The notes under the pieces: generated by a model
Database searches by the model: none
Told to the model about the DNA's origin: nothing
What the model saw: the letters and a program-made list of their open reading frames with translations, nothing else
Assembly: GCA_030068145.1 (NCBI GenBank)
Contig: JAPJBO010000134.1
Span: forward strand, 1-64,000
Length of the DNA: 64,000 nt
Direction: 5' to 3'
Origin: Diplonema papillatum
Taxonomy: Eukaryota > Euglenozoa > Diplonemea > Diplonemida > Diplonemidae
Translations under genes and position numbers: made by a program
In this document: piece after piece, positions 1-13,589 of the stretch
How the letters are laid out: each line of letters starts with the position of its first letter
Position numbering within the stretch: position 1 is the stretch's first letter

Positions 1-277
1 GTTGGAGGGGTAAGCAAAAACTGACAAACGCAGGCCCCACCGTTTGCCCCTTTTTGTACTCCCCCCTTCGAATCCCTTCGTGCCGTCTCTGACGGCCCTC
101 TTTTTTACCTGTATGTTCTTCCCCGTTCTGTTCCCCACCTTTTTCCCATGTCTTCGACGGATGCTTCTCCCTTTGCTCTGCTGCGATAAACAGCTGGGAG
201 ATAGCGGAACAGCCAGAACGGAGCCACACGCGTTCTATCGACTTTGCAAGGAAGAGCGAAGAAACAATAGGGATTCC

Positions 278-278
<1 letters not shown>
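1..278 (+). mobile_element. P-family short retroelement, 3' part (cut by window edge)
   Basis: The first bases (GTTGGA) coincide with a point reached about 110 nt into the other P copies, just after their CTCG-N3-CGAG hairpin. What follows is a pyrimidine-rich stretch containing TGCCGTCTCT, close to the 5' leader of the LINE at 4779. The 3' end reads GGGATTCCAA and runs directly into (AC)n, as in the other P copies. I see no credible protein in it; the histidine-threonine reading frame is only the translated microsatellite. The family assignment is inferred from ends and position, not from a full alignment. Confidence 0.5.

Positions 279-369
<91 letters not shown>
279..369. repeat. (AC)n microsatellite
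   Basis: About 45 uninterrupted AC units join the 3' end of the P copy on the left to the 5' end of V1 on the right. Confidence 0.98.
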
Positions 370-372
<3 letters not shown>

Positions 373-2883
373 TGATTTCTCAGGGGAATTCTACTAGGTA
401 AAACAAACGACCCTTAGGACACCTCGGTGCGCACTTGGATCGCGGGGGAAATTTGTATATGGCCGCATCACCGTTTCGTCATTCTGGCACGTCCAATGGG
501 TGGACGACCTTCGCTTTTCCGGCTTCGTGGCGTGACAGGCACACAGAGCGGTTTGGCGAGCTTTCGGAACCCTCACGTCGGGTGCGGCTGAGTGACTTGG
601 AGGCCGCGGTTGAACCGTGGTTCGCGGGGATTCCGGCCGATTTGCAGCTGGTGGCGGCGAGAGGGTTCGTGGCGGAGCTTCTCGGAGTGGAGGAGGACGA
701 GGAGTTGACAAACCTCGCGCCTGATGCGGATGCAGCGACAGCTGCAGGCCCTGGAGGGGAAGCAGGATCGGCCCTATACACCGCAGCCGGGTGCGACATC
801 GGCGGCATGTGATGCGTTGCCCTTCCCGCCAGCGGACGTCCCCGCAAGGTCCCCCAAGGTGGCGCTATACCCTGAAGACGCGACGGACGTTCGCGAGTGG
901 CAGGCGGCAATGGAGAGCGACGTCGCAAGGCTGGTGAGTGACCTTCGTCACAAATACATGGGAGGCTTGCAATCGGAAGCCCTCGTGGGGGCATTCGAAC
1001 GTTTGAGGGATTGGGTGCACGGAGTGGCCCAAGGCGGGGGCTGGGTGGAAAACCGGGTTTGCGACTTTGCCTCGCAGACGACCAAGCCAGTCCTGAGCGC
1101 TTCGTGCAGCAACACCAGCGGCACTCGATACTTCGGAGGGGGAAAAGGACCCAGTTGCCGAAGAGTGACGCGGAGAAGTCGGCGCCATTGCATGTCGACT
1201 CGGTGCCCCCGATCAATGTCGACGTGCTGCGGAAGCGGATGAACCCGCAAACGCGGAAATGATTTGACGAAACCTGGTCGCGGACGTTTTTTCCTCATGC
1301 GCATGGCAGAACGAAGTCTTCTCCCCCACGTCCCTCTAGATTTGCTTCAGCACATGCAAGGGAATTGCAGGCGCACGGGATTGCTCAGCGCGGTCGTGGG
1401 CCTAACGGCCTCCTCAATGTCCCGTTCACCGTTGTGGAGGAGAAAGAAGGGGCGCTTCGTCAGCGCTTTATTCTCTGGACGTACGACGCCAACGCTGTGG
1501 TCGAGACGGACGGTTACCAGGCACATGTCCCGCTTCAGCATGTCTCTCAGTACCTCGAGGCGGTCAGCGAGGAGTGTGGCTCGACGCGAGACTTCCGGTG
1601 TGGGTTCTACGGCATCGAGATTCCGATCGCCTCTCGCGGACTCTTCGCATTCCAAGATGATGCAGGAGAGTGGTGGGAGTTGACGAGGCTGCCGATGGGA
1701 CATTCCTGTGCGCCGGAGCTGATGCACACGGTGGCGTCGACGGCGGCGGGGCACCCGGAATACGTCGACGGCCAGTACGCGGTGTCCTCGGACGTGGTAG
1801 TTCACGTGTGGGTGGACAACATCCGGTACGCAGGGCCGCACGATCTGGTGCTGGCGGTGACGTCGCGGTTGGACGAGCTCGCTTCGGAAGCTGGCATGAC
1901 GTGGAAGGCCGCCGACACGCAGACGGCTGCGCAACGCTACGAGTTCATCGGCGTTGAGTGGAATCACGCCGACGGAACAGTGGGCGTATCGCGCAAAATG
2001 CGGTCGCGGTTGCAACGTGCAGAGGACGCCATCGAAGGGGGTTCAATGACGGCCTCGGATGTGGAGTCCCTTGCTGGCCGTCTCCTTCACGCCTCGGCCA
2101 TCACCGGCGTATTTGTGGGCGAGTTTTACTTCGTCTTGAAGTTCTTTCGCAGGGTGACGAACGCGTTGAACCGGGGCGAGAAGGCCGTAGATGAGAAGGT
2201 CGTCCTCTCCGACGGCATACGGCGGTCGCTCCCCGTATGGCTGCGACGGGTTGCGCGGCGACGTGCCGTGCCTGTTGCCGCGCAGACGCCGGAGTTGGCG
2301 GTTTTTGTTGACGCCAGCCTGGATGGTTGGGGCGGTGTACTCGTGGATGTCGACACCAACGACATGGTTGTAGTGGGTGCGCGGTGGAAGAGAGCCGAAA
2401 GGCGTTTCCACATCAACGAGTTGGAAGCCATGGCTTTGGAGAGGTCCGTAGCGGCCATCACACCAGCGCACGCGGGCTCCACGGTGTCCATTGTTGTGGA
2501 CAATACTTCTGTGCAGGGGGTAGCCCGCAAAGGATCATGCCTGCGTTCGCAGGTTCTCAACGACTCTGTCGTGCGTGCATTGTTGTGTTTGCAGCGACTG
2601 AATATTGCATTTTCAGTTCGTTGGGTGAAGAGCGCGGGTAATCCTGCTGATCTGCCATCGCGGGTCCCGGTAACGTCTCTCACCGATAAGAATATCGCGG
2701 ACATTTCACTTGCGGTCCGGGATTTTTTAACTGGCGAGATGGGTTTGGTGGCGTGACCTCCGGGGCTAGCCCGTTCGCTCACTTTCTGCGGCTAGCTCGG
2801 GGGGTAACCCCATCGTATGTGACCTCTCGTGTTTTCTCCGTTCATTGCTTGCGTCTCAGGAGTGCGTGAACGACGGAGAATTC
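370..2883 (+). mobile_element. V1: RT-RNase H retroelement, DIRS/VIPER-like LTR kin (fossil)
   Basis: This is a 2.5-kb element whose ends are defined by the adjacent short copy V2. The two share about 88 bp at the 5' end with a single difference and about 130 bp at the 3' end without any I can see. It has no LTRs. Two overlapping unassigned frames fill 435-1242 and a reverse transcriptase-RNase H frame fills 1365-2756. I found no tyrosine recombinase or integrase, so the DIRS/VIPER assignment rests on the style of the RT-RNase H alone. The near identity of its ends to V2 suggests recent activity. The RT-RNase H part looks open; whether the element as a whole is complete cannot be told. Confidence 0.7.
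1365..2756 (+). CDS. Reverse transcriptase-RNase H frame of V1 (element part)
   Basis: This frame of 463 codons has an RT palm-like motif around residues 149-157 (VHVWVDNIRY, the place of the usual YxDD box). A DIRS/VIPER-style RNase H follows: an aspartate in FVDASLDGWGG near residue 312, a glutamate in HINELEAMALE near 346, an aspartate in VDNTSVQG near 377, and the terminal PADLPSR near 430. In this class the enzyme copies element RNA into DNA in the cytoplasm or nucleus. The start chosen is the first ATG; an upstream start or fusion to the preceding frame is possible. It is treated here as part of a fossil element. Confidence 0.75.
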   Translation: MQAHGIAQRGRGPNGLLNVPFTVVEEKEGALRQRFILWTYDANAVVETDGYQAHVPLQHVSQYLEAVSEECGSTRDFRCGFYGIEIPIASRGLFAFQDDAGEWWELTRLPMGHSCAPELMHTVASTAAGHPEYVDGQYAVSSDVVVHVWVDNIRYAGPHDLVLAVTSRLDELASEAGMTWKAADTQTAAQRYEFIGVEWNHADGTVGVSRKMRSRLQRAEDAIEGGSMTASDVESLAGRLLHASAITGVFVGEFYFVLKFFRRVTNALNRGEKAVDEKVVLSDGIRRSLPVWLRRVARRRAVPVAAQTPELAVFVDASLDGWGGVLVDVDTNDMVVVGARWKRAERRFHINELEAMALERSVAAITPAHAGSTVSIVVDNTSVQGVARKGSCLRSQVLNDSVVRALLCLQRLNIAFSVRWVKSAGNPADLPSRVPVTSLTDKNIADISLAVRDFLTGEMGLVA

Positions 2884-3521
<638 letters not shown>

Positions 3522-4158
3522 TACTAGCAAGCTTGCTTGAGCGCCGAAGGCGCGTCTAGTGGGATCCACTACGTTCTGTGGATAGGCAATGCATCCCCAG
3601 TTTCACATCCACTCGTTACGAGGTTGGACGGGAGGGATCACAATCCAACACACGTCGCAGGCTGGGTGTTGGCCCCCCTTTGGTTGGGTTCCCCTCCCTC
3701 TCTCTCCCTGGTTGGGTTCCCCCAATGTCGTTTTGCAGGCGCGGGCCCTGGCCGCCGGGGCCCGATTGACGTGCGCGAACGTCGGAGCAGCGGATGGAAC
3801 TGCCTGCTGCGGACGCGGCGAGCGGCGGAGGTGCAGCGACAGGCTCGGCCTCTGGCGGGCACCCTTCGGGCTTTCCGTGACGATAGACGCCAGAGGGTGA
3901 TGCCGCCCGGACCCCAGGGGATGCATCGCACAGAGGTCCCTTTGGTTGGGTTCCCCTCCCTCTCTCTTCTTGTGCCATTTTCGGCCCTTTCTAGCTTGCC
4001 TGTTTCCGTTTCCTTTTGTTGCCCTGCATCCCGCAGTTGCTGCGAGGACGTGCACCCGCTGGAGAACGCCAGCGCGAAGCAACCGGCCAGTGTCGTGGCC
4101 AGTGGAGCTGAGACCTCCAGAGACGTCGACAAGTCCATAGAACGGAGTAAGGATCCCA
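3522..4158 (+). mobile_element. P1: short non-coding retroelement (long form)
   Basis: This 637-bp element starts TACTAGCAAGC just after (AC)n and ends GGATCCCA, where P2 begins at once. The first 40 nt can fold as ACTAG/CTAGT closing two small hairpins, one of them GCGCC-GAA-GGCGC; a CTCG-TTA-CGAG hairpin follows near 3632. A block of about 29 bp (CCTTTGGTTGGGTTCCCC plus CCTCTCTC) occurs twice inside it, near 3677 and 3939. The 5' end resembles that of the LINE at 4779, so P elements may be SINE-like partners of that LINE. No convincing protein is present. Confidence 0.75.
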
Positions 4159-6179
<2,021 letters not shown>

Positions 6180-6180
<1 letters not shown>

Positions 6181-6790
6181 TCCACAGAAAGAAAGTACAC
6201 AAAGATTGGAAAGGGTGAACTTTCCTGGTTGTCGTGCCAGCGATTGCCATCTAGTTTCCGTGCTGACATTGAGCGCTTTCTGGTCATACTACGTTTCTCC
6301 GATTGGTTCCCGCCGAGGCTAAAGCGTCCCGAGTTTTTTGATTGCGTGGTATGGGCCGACGCGAGCAAGAAATGTGCTACAACACGGCGGTCTCCTCGGG
6401 GGCCATCTGGGGCATTTGGCAGACCACTGAGGACATTTTTCACTTCGAGTTACGAGCCGCTCTCAGGGCTCTCTGTGTCGCGTGAGACAGGGCGCGTCCG
6501 CCTCTCTTGTCATAACCACAACAGAGCCATACTCCACGTCCTCAACAAGGGACACTCCGCCATGCGGCTGGCGAATCGGCTGCTCACCGAGCACGCACAT
6601 ATTTTTACTTCTTTCACCGGGGGTTTCCGTGTGGGTTGGCTACCGACCGACAGGATGCCTGCAGATCCTTATTCGCGAAAAGGAACTTGCGGACACGACT
6701 CGTTCCGGGTCTTCCACGAGGGCGTGCAACGCCGTGACGGAGGTTTCTCCGTCGATGGCTTGGTAGTGGTTCTCGTGTAACGACTAGGAT
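6180..6790 (+). mobile_element. RT-RNase H retroelement fragment inside LINE A (fossil, LTR kin)
   Basis: This fragment shows the end of a reverse transcriptase-like region followed by an RNase H of the DIRS/VIPER style, with an aspartate in VVWADAS and the terminal MPADPYSR. It is clearly different in sequence from V1, so it is a second family. It is broken (a few lesions), truncated at both ends and looks older than V1. It sits between the OTU part and the post-RT part of LINE A, where that LINE's own RT would be expected. The exact edges are uncertain by 50-100 bp. Confidence 0.6.
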
Positions 6791-6849
6791 GCATCGCACA
6801 TAGGAACACGCAGACGTATTCGAGTCGCAGGAACCCGCGCAGTTTTACA

Positions 6850-9280
6850 AAAGGGCGGACAGCTTCGATTGCTTTGGTGTGATGCTACACGCGAAGGGGC
6901 ACAAACTGTCGAGCAGGATCCAGGAGCGCAGGAGAAGCGCCGTACTAAATCTGCAACGCGTAGCGGCACGAGAGAAGCTGGCATCCACGGCTGGTGCAAA
7001 GCTTTACTACGGAATATCAGTTATGCCGTTGGACCGCAAAACAGAATACGCCCTACGCCAATTGATCATGTCGGCACTGTGGACCGGCACCAACCGACGT
7101 GCAGTGGAAGTTGTCATGCAGGTGCTCCACCAGTGTATCTACGTGTAAAAGCATGGGTCAGGCAGATGCAGAAGTGGCAACACATCAGAACGAGCGCGCA
7201 AAGAGCATGGACGCGCCGTGACGAATTGCCAAAAGGTTCGCCGCACAGCCTGATTCAGGAAGCCCTTCACCAAGCGGGTTGGACGTGGGACAGCCCGATA
7301 ACCCTCTTGTACGTCAGCGAGAGCGCGCAGCAGACGAGCTTCCACTGACGAGTGCGACTGAGGTGGAGACCAAAGTCATGCTGCACGACTTGCGCCAGCA
7401 ACTTGCATCGTGTGCAGAAGAAGGGAGGACATGCGGGGGTGTGCGCATGGAGTGGATGGAAGCGTCACCCGACACCTTCTGCAAACGCCGGATAGTGGCA
7501 TCACGGATACCAGCAAGGAATGTTGAGGTCCATTATCGCAGGGGCAGTATCCACAAGAGGCCGCACAGGGCAAAGTAGGCCCTGCCCGTATTGTAACGAC
7601 GAAAAGGGGGAAACGGTGGTGCACCTATGGTGGATGTGTGAGGCATGGAAGGATGTGCGGGAAGAGCACGGCATGGTCACCACAGACAGGACAACGTGGC
7701 CAACCTGCCTTAGCATGTGCGGAATAGCGCCTCTCTACAGGCATGGGGTCGATGCGGCTGCGCAGCCGATCCCCCTGGATCATGTACGAGCGTGTGCTTT
7801 CGTCGGAAACCTGCAGCGTTTCTTCCTTGCAGTACTGCGTGCTCGTCAAATACGCGACGACAGAGCACAAGAAACGCCACGCCACCACCGCCTAGCCCAA
7901 TATCCACGGGGAAGGACGACACCGTGCCCGAGAGATATCCATGCCGACACTCGAAGTGGGGACGGTTTCGTAGCAATGGAAGCAGACTGAGGCGCTCTGG
8001 AAGGCGCTACACTGGTGGATCGGCAAGTTGTGCTGGGCACATATCGGATCCGAACACTCGGTGACGTTCTTAGAGCCAGCCATCGACTTTGAGCTCACGA
8101 CGGGAGAACGGCTGCCGGACGTGTCGGATCGGCGAATCCAGCCACCCACATGCGGAAGACCAAAACAACGACAGCCCGGGAAATCCTCCTACCCGAAGCG
8201 CAGTCGGGCCTGTGTCTGTACTTCGATGGCGGGTCGAGGCAAAAACGGCACCGCGTTGGCGGTGGCAGGTGCTGGCGCGGTTGTATACGAAGATGGGAAG
8301 AAGATCGCGGAGGTCATCGTCCCCCTAGGCCGAACGATCAACAACGTGGCGGAGTTTAGCGCTCTGGTCGGGGGCTTACACTTGCTCGCCGGGAGCAGCC
8401 CCCGAGCGTACAAGGACCGAGGGGGATTCGAAGGTAGTGATCAGCACGATAAAGAAGACAGCGCAGTGCAAACCGGTCCTGCGGCCGTACCTCCTGCAGG
8501 CGACGGCATCCATGGGAACCCTCGCGCCACGGTTCAGTTTCAACTTGGAGCATGTCGCGCGTGACCGCAACACCGACGCCGACGCGCTGAGCAACGCGGC
8601 GATGGACCAGGTGCAAGCGCAAACTTCTGGAGAGGTGAGCACCATCATGGCGCAGTACGAAGCGTACAGACGGAGTGCGCTGGCAAAGGCCCGAACCCTG
8701 CACACGCTAGCAAACACGGCCGCGCGGATTTACGGCACAGCCTGGCACCCTGGACGCGTTGCGAACGTGACGAGCGCTACGGCCTTGGGCGGTGGGGTAA
8801 TGCAGGGCGTATCGTGCCGAGCCGTGCTCTCACCGCAGACGGAGGCAGTGCTACGATCGATGAGCCGGGGCGCATCCGACACGGAAGGAACAACCCCGAA
8901 TCCGTTTGTCAAGGCCCACGAAAGGTGGGCAGCCAGTATCCAACCCGAGCGATACTACGAGGCGACCTGGAAGGAAACAGCAGAGTGGAAGGGGAGAGGA
9001 CAAGAAAAACCTCCCAGTCAACGATCTCACCCGCCAACGAGACGGAATCAATGCGACCTTAAGATGTACAAAGGATGACGCCCCGCGCTGCACCACGTGT
9101 ACGAGAAGGCGAATACCCCCGGACACCTGCAAATCACGAAGAAGGAAACCCATGCCAGTCGAGGCTGCATTTCCGTGTACGTCGCAACCACCGCGAGCGG
9201 CCGGCTGGTGCATCGGCAGTAACGTAGGTGCATTGCGCGACTGGGCTAGACTCCGCTCAGGAATTACCCATTACTGAGAT
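6850..9280 (+). mobile_element. LINE copy A, post-RT part: zinc knuckle, RNase H, Cys-rich tail
   Basis: This is the 3' part of a non-LTR retrotransposon. A post-RT helical region lies at about 6880-7350. A zinc knuckle C-x2-C-x9-H-x4-C (CPYCNDEKGETVVHLWWMC) lies at about 7580-7640. A type I RNase H is at 8207-8630. A basic linker follows, then a short Cys-rich tail with CTTC and PDTC at about 9090-9135. Frame changes between these blocks show the copy is dead. The 3' end near 9280 is not marked by a long (AC)n tract, unlike copies B to D, and copy B follows almost at once. Confidence 0.7.
8207..8630 (+). pseudogene. Type I RNase H domain of LINE copy A
   Basis: RNase H removes the RNA strand of the element's RNA-DNA hybrid. 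The sequence shows the first catalytic aspartate in LCLYFDGGSR (8207-8236), then NGTALAVAGAGAVVY, the glutamate in NNVAEFSALVGGL (near 8350) and the closing HVARDRNTDADALSN (near 8551-8595). The first motif and the next lie in different frames, and the stretch at 8400-8500 has shifted again, so the domain is not intact. Gene order (zinc knuckle, then RNase H, then Cys-rich tail) is shared with copy B. Confidence 0.75.
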
Positions 9281-9356
9281 CACACACGCCTGGCAGCGGT
9301 CGGGCCACCGAGCCGGCTGCCGGACAACAAGCAGCAGATACACCTAGACGGAATTC

Positions 9357-9780
9357 TTGGTAGAGTTCGGGAAGAAGAGGGGAGAGGCGGTCAAGGCCGA
9401 TGGAGAGACCAAGAAAAGGCAGCAGAAGCGCCTTCAGGATCAACTGGACGCCGCAACGCGTGACACCAACGACGTAGAGATGCGGAACGAAATCCGCAGC
9501 GACGTGACCACGGCAGCCTGGACTGCGTGGGAGGAGCAGCAGAGAAGGCAGCGTGAGGTGTGGGAGAAGAAGCGGGCTAACGCCCGCGTTACCTGGGGGC
9601 TAGTGTTCGAGAAGCGCTTGATGAGCTGGGCAGACGCACAGACCCAAATCGCGACGCAACGCGAGGAAGCGGCGTACGCACGCCAGCTGCTGTGGATGGC
9701 GGATGTCGAGCAGAAACTGGCCGGCGTGACCGAAGAAATGAACGCCCGCGTTGAATCGCTGCTCGTGAGACTAGCCGGCG
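9357..9780 (+). CDS. Coiled-coil protein segment of LINE copy B
   Basis: About 140 residues are rich in Lys, Glu, Arg and Gln with long helix-forming runs (DGETKKRQQKRLQDQLDAAT, then WEEQQRRQREVWEKK), which suggests a coiled coil. After about 9775 the same frame becomes odd, while the next frame reads Pro-Ser-Gln-rich repeats (SSQPE several times) and then basic sequence to 10130, so a frameshift in the short repeats is likely. By position it could be an ORF1-like RNA-binding protein or the N-terminal part of the LINE polyprotein. I do not recognise it by sequence. Confidence 0.45.
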
Positions 9781-10689
9781 GTATCCCCGCAGCTAGCGGC
9801 TTCCTCACAGCCAGAAGTTTCCTCACAGCCAGAACCTTCCTCACAGCCAGCAGCCCCCTCACAGCCACCACCGCCCGTCGAAGCCTCACAGCCGGCTGTC
9901 TCGCCGCCCGTGCCTTTAGAAGGCGCCGCACAGGAGCCACTTCCAGGCCAAGCCGCCGCACAAAGCCCAAGCACGAGAAAAGGGAAGAAGGCAAGGAAAG
10001 AGGCAGACGCGAGGGAGCTGGACGAGCAACAATACAAACACGTCGACTGGCGCTACCCGGTGCGCCAACCCTGGTACAAACAACAGACCCGACGAGAGGG
10101 GGAAGTCGCGAGTGCGAGGCCATCATCATCGTCTTTTTTTCATCAACCATGTTCTGGATGTGCCCAACCTGGGAGCGAGTTCGATCGAAGCACAGAGACT
10201 TGGTGAGCGTGCAAAGTAGCTGGCCCCCGTGCCTACGCCTGTGCGGGGTGGCTCCAGCTGTACAAGCGGACGAAGAAATCCCCGGGATGCCGGTAGCTAA
10301 GGAAGAAAGGTTGCGAGTGCTAAAGCGGCTACAGCTCTTCTTCGTCGAGGTCCTAACTCGGCGTCAGGAAGCAGACGGCCTGCTTGACAGGTCCACCAGG
10401 CATCACAGGACCGAAGACTACCCGCGTGGTGGAAGCCATCAGAACCCCACAGACTCAGGGTCCCAGCCATCGCACCAGCCGCCGTCGAAACGAAGTGGAA
10501 ATATGGCCGGGAGATGTGGGTGGCATTCACCGACTGGCTGCAGCAGACGAAGTGGGCCCCCAGGGCACGATGAGCTGGGAACCAGCTTCATCGAATTAGC
10601 AGAGGAGTTCGAGCTGTTCACAGGACGGCGACTCCTTGACCTGAAGAGTAGGTACTACTCAGCCCCCCCACAAGCACCAACCGGCAAGG

Positions 10690-10985
10690 CGATGGCAGCC
10701 CGCGCTACGTTACCGGCGAGTCGCCTCGCACTGTGCACTCCTCTCCTTCCGCTTCGCCTGCATTCCCCAGCAGGTGCAGGCCCGCCAGCAGTCCTTCGTA
10801 CTCTGCTACGTTGTTGCTGCGTACGGCCGGCAGTGGCAGGACCACTTCTGCCACTTTCACCCCGTCGCGGTACACTACACTACCGCCCCTGCTCCGGCAA
10901 CGGTGAAGGCGGTTCCATTCGCTCTCGCCCCGCCATCGAAATATACCAGGAGTTTGCTGTCTCCCATTTCCCTGTCGCTGGTCGT
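10690..10985 (-). pseudogene. Inverted RNase H N-terminal half inside LINE copy B
   Basis: On the minus strand this segment reads LLVYFDGGARANGTAF, then VAGAGAVV, then YRDGVKVAEVVLPL, then NNVAEYEGLLAGLHLL, which is the N-terminal half of the same RNase H seen in copy A. The C-terminal half (IEHVARERNVDADALSN at 11086-11136) is on the plus strand. A segment of about 295 bp has therefore flipped in place. Within it the protein is little damaged, so the inversion may be fairly recent. Confidence 0.8.
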
Positions 10986-11907
10986 CGGGCACCTCACACG
11001 ACGCATGGCATGTTCAGAGGAGCTGAAGCCATACCTGACGCGCGCGGCCTTGATGGTGTCGTCCCTGCAAAGGCGGCTGACTATGCGCATTGAGCACGTA
11101 GCGCGGGAGCGGAACGTAGACGCGGACGCGCTTAGCAATGCCGCCATGGACTTGGTGCAGAGCCGAAGGCCCACCCGGCAACAACAAGAGACCATGCTGG
11201 CGAACTTCCGCCGATCCAGTTTAGGAAAAGCACAGCCTCATAGAAATGGGGAAGGCGTACAGGAAAGTGGTTGCACAGCCGTGGTTCTGCGGCCATGAAT
11301 ACTCCACCACCGTATTGACATCTGTGGGAGGGACGCTTGTGCGGGGTGTTTCGAGGCATGCACAGTTGTTGACTGCGACCGAGGATGTGATCATGAAGAT
11401 ACGCGATCACACACGAGAAAGCCGGCCAGAACAACAAGAAAACAGCCCGTTCCCTCCGCACCTGGAATGGGCCGCGACCTTTTTGTCAGAGGAGGCTATC
11501 CGGTAGGGTGGACGCAGGGAAAGCCGGACTGGAAGGCGAGGGCTGAAGCGGCAGGAAGCTCAAGCACGGATCCGTGCAAAGGACCTCCCCCTATCGAGGC
11601 CCCAGAAGGCGCGGTGAATACTTCCCGCCCCGGAGTGGTGTGCTCGCATCACATAAAGCCGCGATGCAGTGGGTGTGTCAGAAAGCGCCTACCGGCGGAG
11701 ACCTGCTGTCGCCTCAAGCAGCATCATCACGGATCGGATGGTCTAAGGCCGCGGATGCACTTTTGCACAGCTCACAGACTGGGACGCTGCGGCGATTGCG
11801 TAGCCGCAAACGAAGCATTAGCCAGCTGCTGCTCGAAGCATCACGCAAACAGAAGAGCGAACAGAGACCCCTACTCCCAGCCCGGGGGAGCATCGGCCGT
11901 CACTTAG
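10986..11907 (+). pseudogene. LINE copy B: RNase H C-terminus and Cys/His-rich tail
   Basis: After the RNase H closing motif the frame gives VGGTLVRGVSRHAQL, PPHLEWAATFLSEEA and GWTQGKPDWK, all matched in copies C and D. The tail (11620-11907) has a dense Cys/His pattern: VVCSHH, CSGCVRK, ETCC, KQHHHGSD, FCTAHRLGRCGDC and SCCSKHH. This may be a pair of zinc-binding modules for nucleic acid binding, though the family is unknown to me. A frame change near 11505 separates the two parts of the tail. The stop follows GGASAVT. Confidence 0.7.
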
Positions 11908-11966
11908 CCGTATATGAGCGTGGTCGTACTTTCGTGAAGGGAGGCACCACGTTAAAACGGGTCCGC

Positions 11967-11967
<1 letters not shown>

Positions 11968-12024
<57 letters not shown>

Positions 12025-12030
12025 ACACAC
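11968..12030. repeat. (AC)n tail of LINE B, target of LINE C
   Basis: About 63 bp of AC, with one CC slip near 12023, lies between the 3' end of B and the truncated 5' end of C. Confidence 0.98.
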
Positions 12031-12686
12031 ATTCATCCCTGGGAGGGACGGTTGTACGGGGCGTCTCCCGACGAGCGCAGCTGTCAGAGGCGACAGAAGG
12101 CATCATCGTGAGGATACGCGAACACGCGCAGGCGGGAATCGCGGACGAACATGAGAGCAGCCCTTACCCGCCACACCTGAAGTGGGCCGCAACCTTCTTG
12201 CCAGAGGAGGCTTACCCGGCAGGATGGACACAGGGAAAACCCGACTGGAAAGGCAGAACGGAAGAGGCCGAAAGGGGTTCAAGCACTGACCCGCGCAAAG
12301 GTGCCCCCCCGTGCGAGGCCCCAGAAGGCGCTGCTAACACTTCCCGCCCTGGAGTGGTTTGCTCGCTCCACAAAAAGCCGCGATGCAGTGAGTGCGTAAA
12401 AAAGCGTCTACCGGCGGAGACCTGCTGTCGCCTCAAGCAGCATCATCACGGATCGGATGGTCTAAGGCCCCGGATGCACTTCTGCACAGCTCACAGACTA
12501 GGACGTTGCGGCGATTGTGTGGCTGAAAACAAAGCATTAGCCAGCTGCTGCACAAAGCATCACGCAAACAGGAGAGCGAATGGAGGCCCCCACTCCCAGC
12601 CCGGGGGTGCATCGGCCGTCACCTAGCTTAATCTGAGCGTGGTCGTACTTTCGTGAAGGGAGGCACCACGTTAAAACGGGTCCGTA
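12031..12686 (+). mobile_element. LINE copy C, 5'-truncated tail
   Basis: It begins inside the post-RNase H region (SLGGTVVRGVSRRAQL) and reads open to the same GGASAVT-stop at 12626, through the full Cys/His-rich tail (CSLHKKPRCSECVKKRLP; ETCC; FCTAHRLGRCGDC; SCCTKHH). It then has the same 3' UTR (GAGGCACCACG, TTAAAACGGGTCC) and ends in (AC)n. It is the cleanest version of the tail, and comparison with B shows mostly protein-neutral differences. Confidence 0.85.

Positions 12687-12713
<27 letters not shown>
12687..12713. repeat. (AC)n tail of LINE C, target of LINE D
   Basis: A short tract of about 27 bp lies between the 3' end of C and the truncated 5' end of D. Confidence 0.97.
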
Positions 12714-13518
<805 letters not shown>

Positions 13519-13564
13519 GTGGATGCCTCTCGCACAGGAAGGCACCACGTAAAAACAGGTCTAC
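13519..13564 (+). mobile_element. E: very short LINE tail or SINE-like unit
   Basis: About 46 bp, beginning GTGGATGCCTCTCGC, match the LINE 3' terminus (GGCACCACGTAAAAACAGG) and are flanked by (AC)n on both sides. A second copy with the same 5' edge lies on the minus strand at 60303-60368, so this may be a defined short unit rather than a random truncation. Confidence 0.7.
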
Positions 13565-13589
13565 AACACACGCACACACACACACACAC
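13565..13589. repeat. (AC)n at the exon-intron boundary
   Basis: This short tract on the minus strand begins GTGTGTG directly after the codon AAG of the PGAM5-like exon, so it provides the intron's GT donor. Confidence 0.9.

Larger units (their letters stand above)
9290..11967 (+). mobile_element. LINE copy B with internal deletion and inversion
   Basis: Copy B starts with a coiled-coil frame (9357-10130) and jumps directly to sequence matching the second half of copy A's zinc-knuckle region (FWMCPTWERVRSKH at about 10150), so RT and the first zinc ligands are missing. It continues to an RNase H whose N-terminal half is on the opposite strand, then to the RNase H C-terminal half and the Cys/His-rich tail that ends GGASAVT-stop at 11907. 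The 3' end (CACCACGTTAAAACGGGTCC) runs into (AC)n. Copies A and B agree in order but differ throughout, so they are old or belong to different subfamilies. Confidence 0.7.

Noticed and set aside
3522-3562. Hammerhead or HDV-type ribozyme at the P element 5' end
   Set aside because: No CTGATGA/GAAA hammerhead core, and I could not place the HDV pseudoknot; only simple stems are supported.
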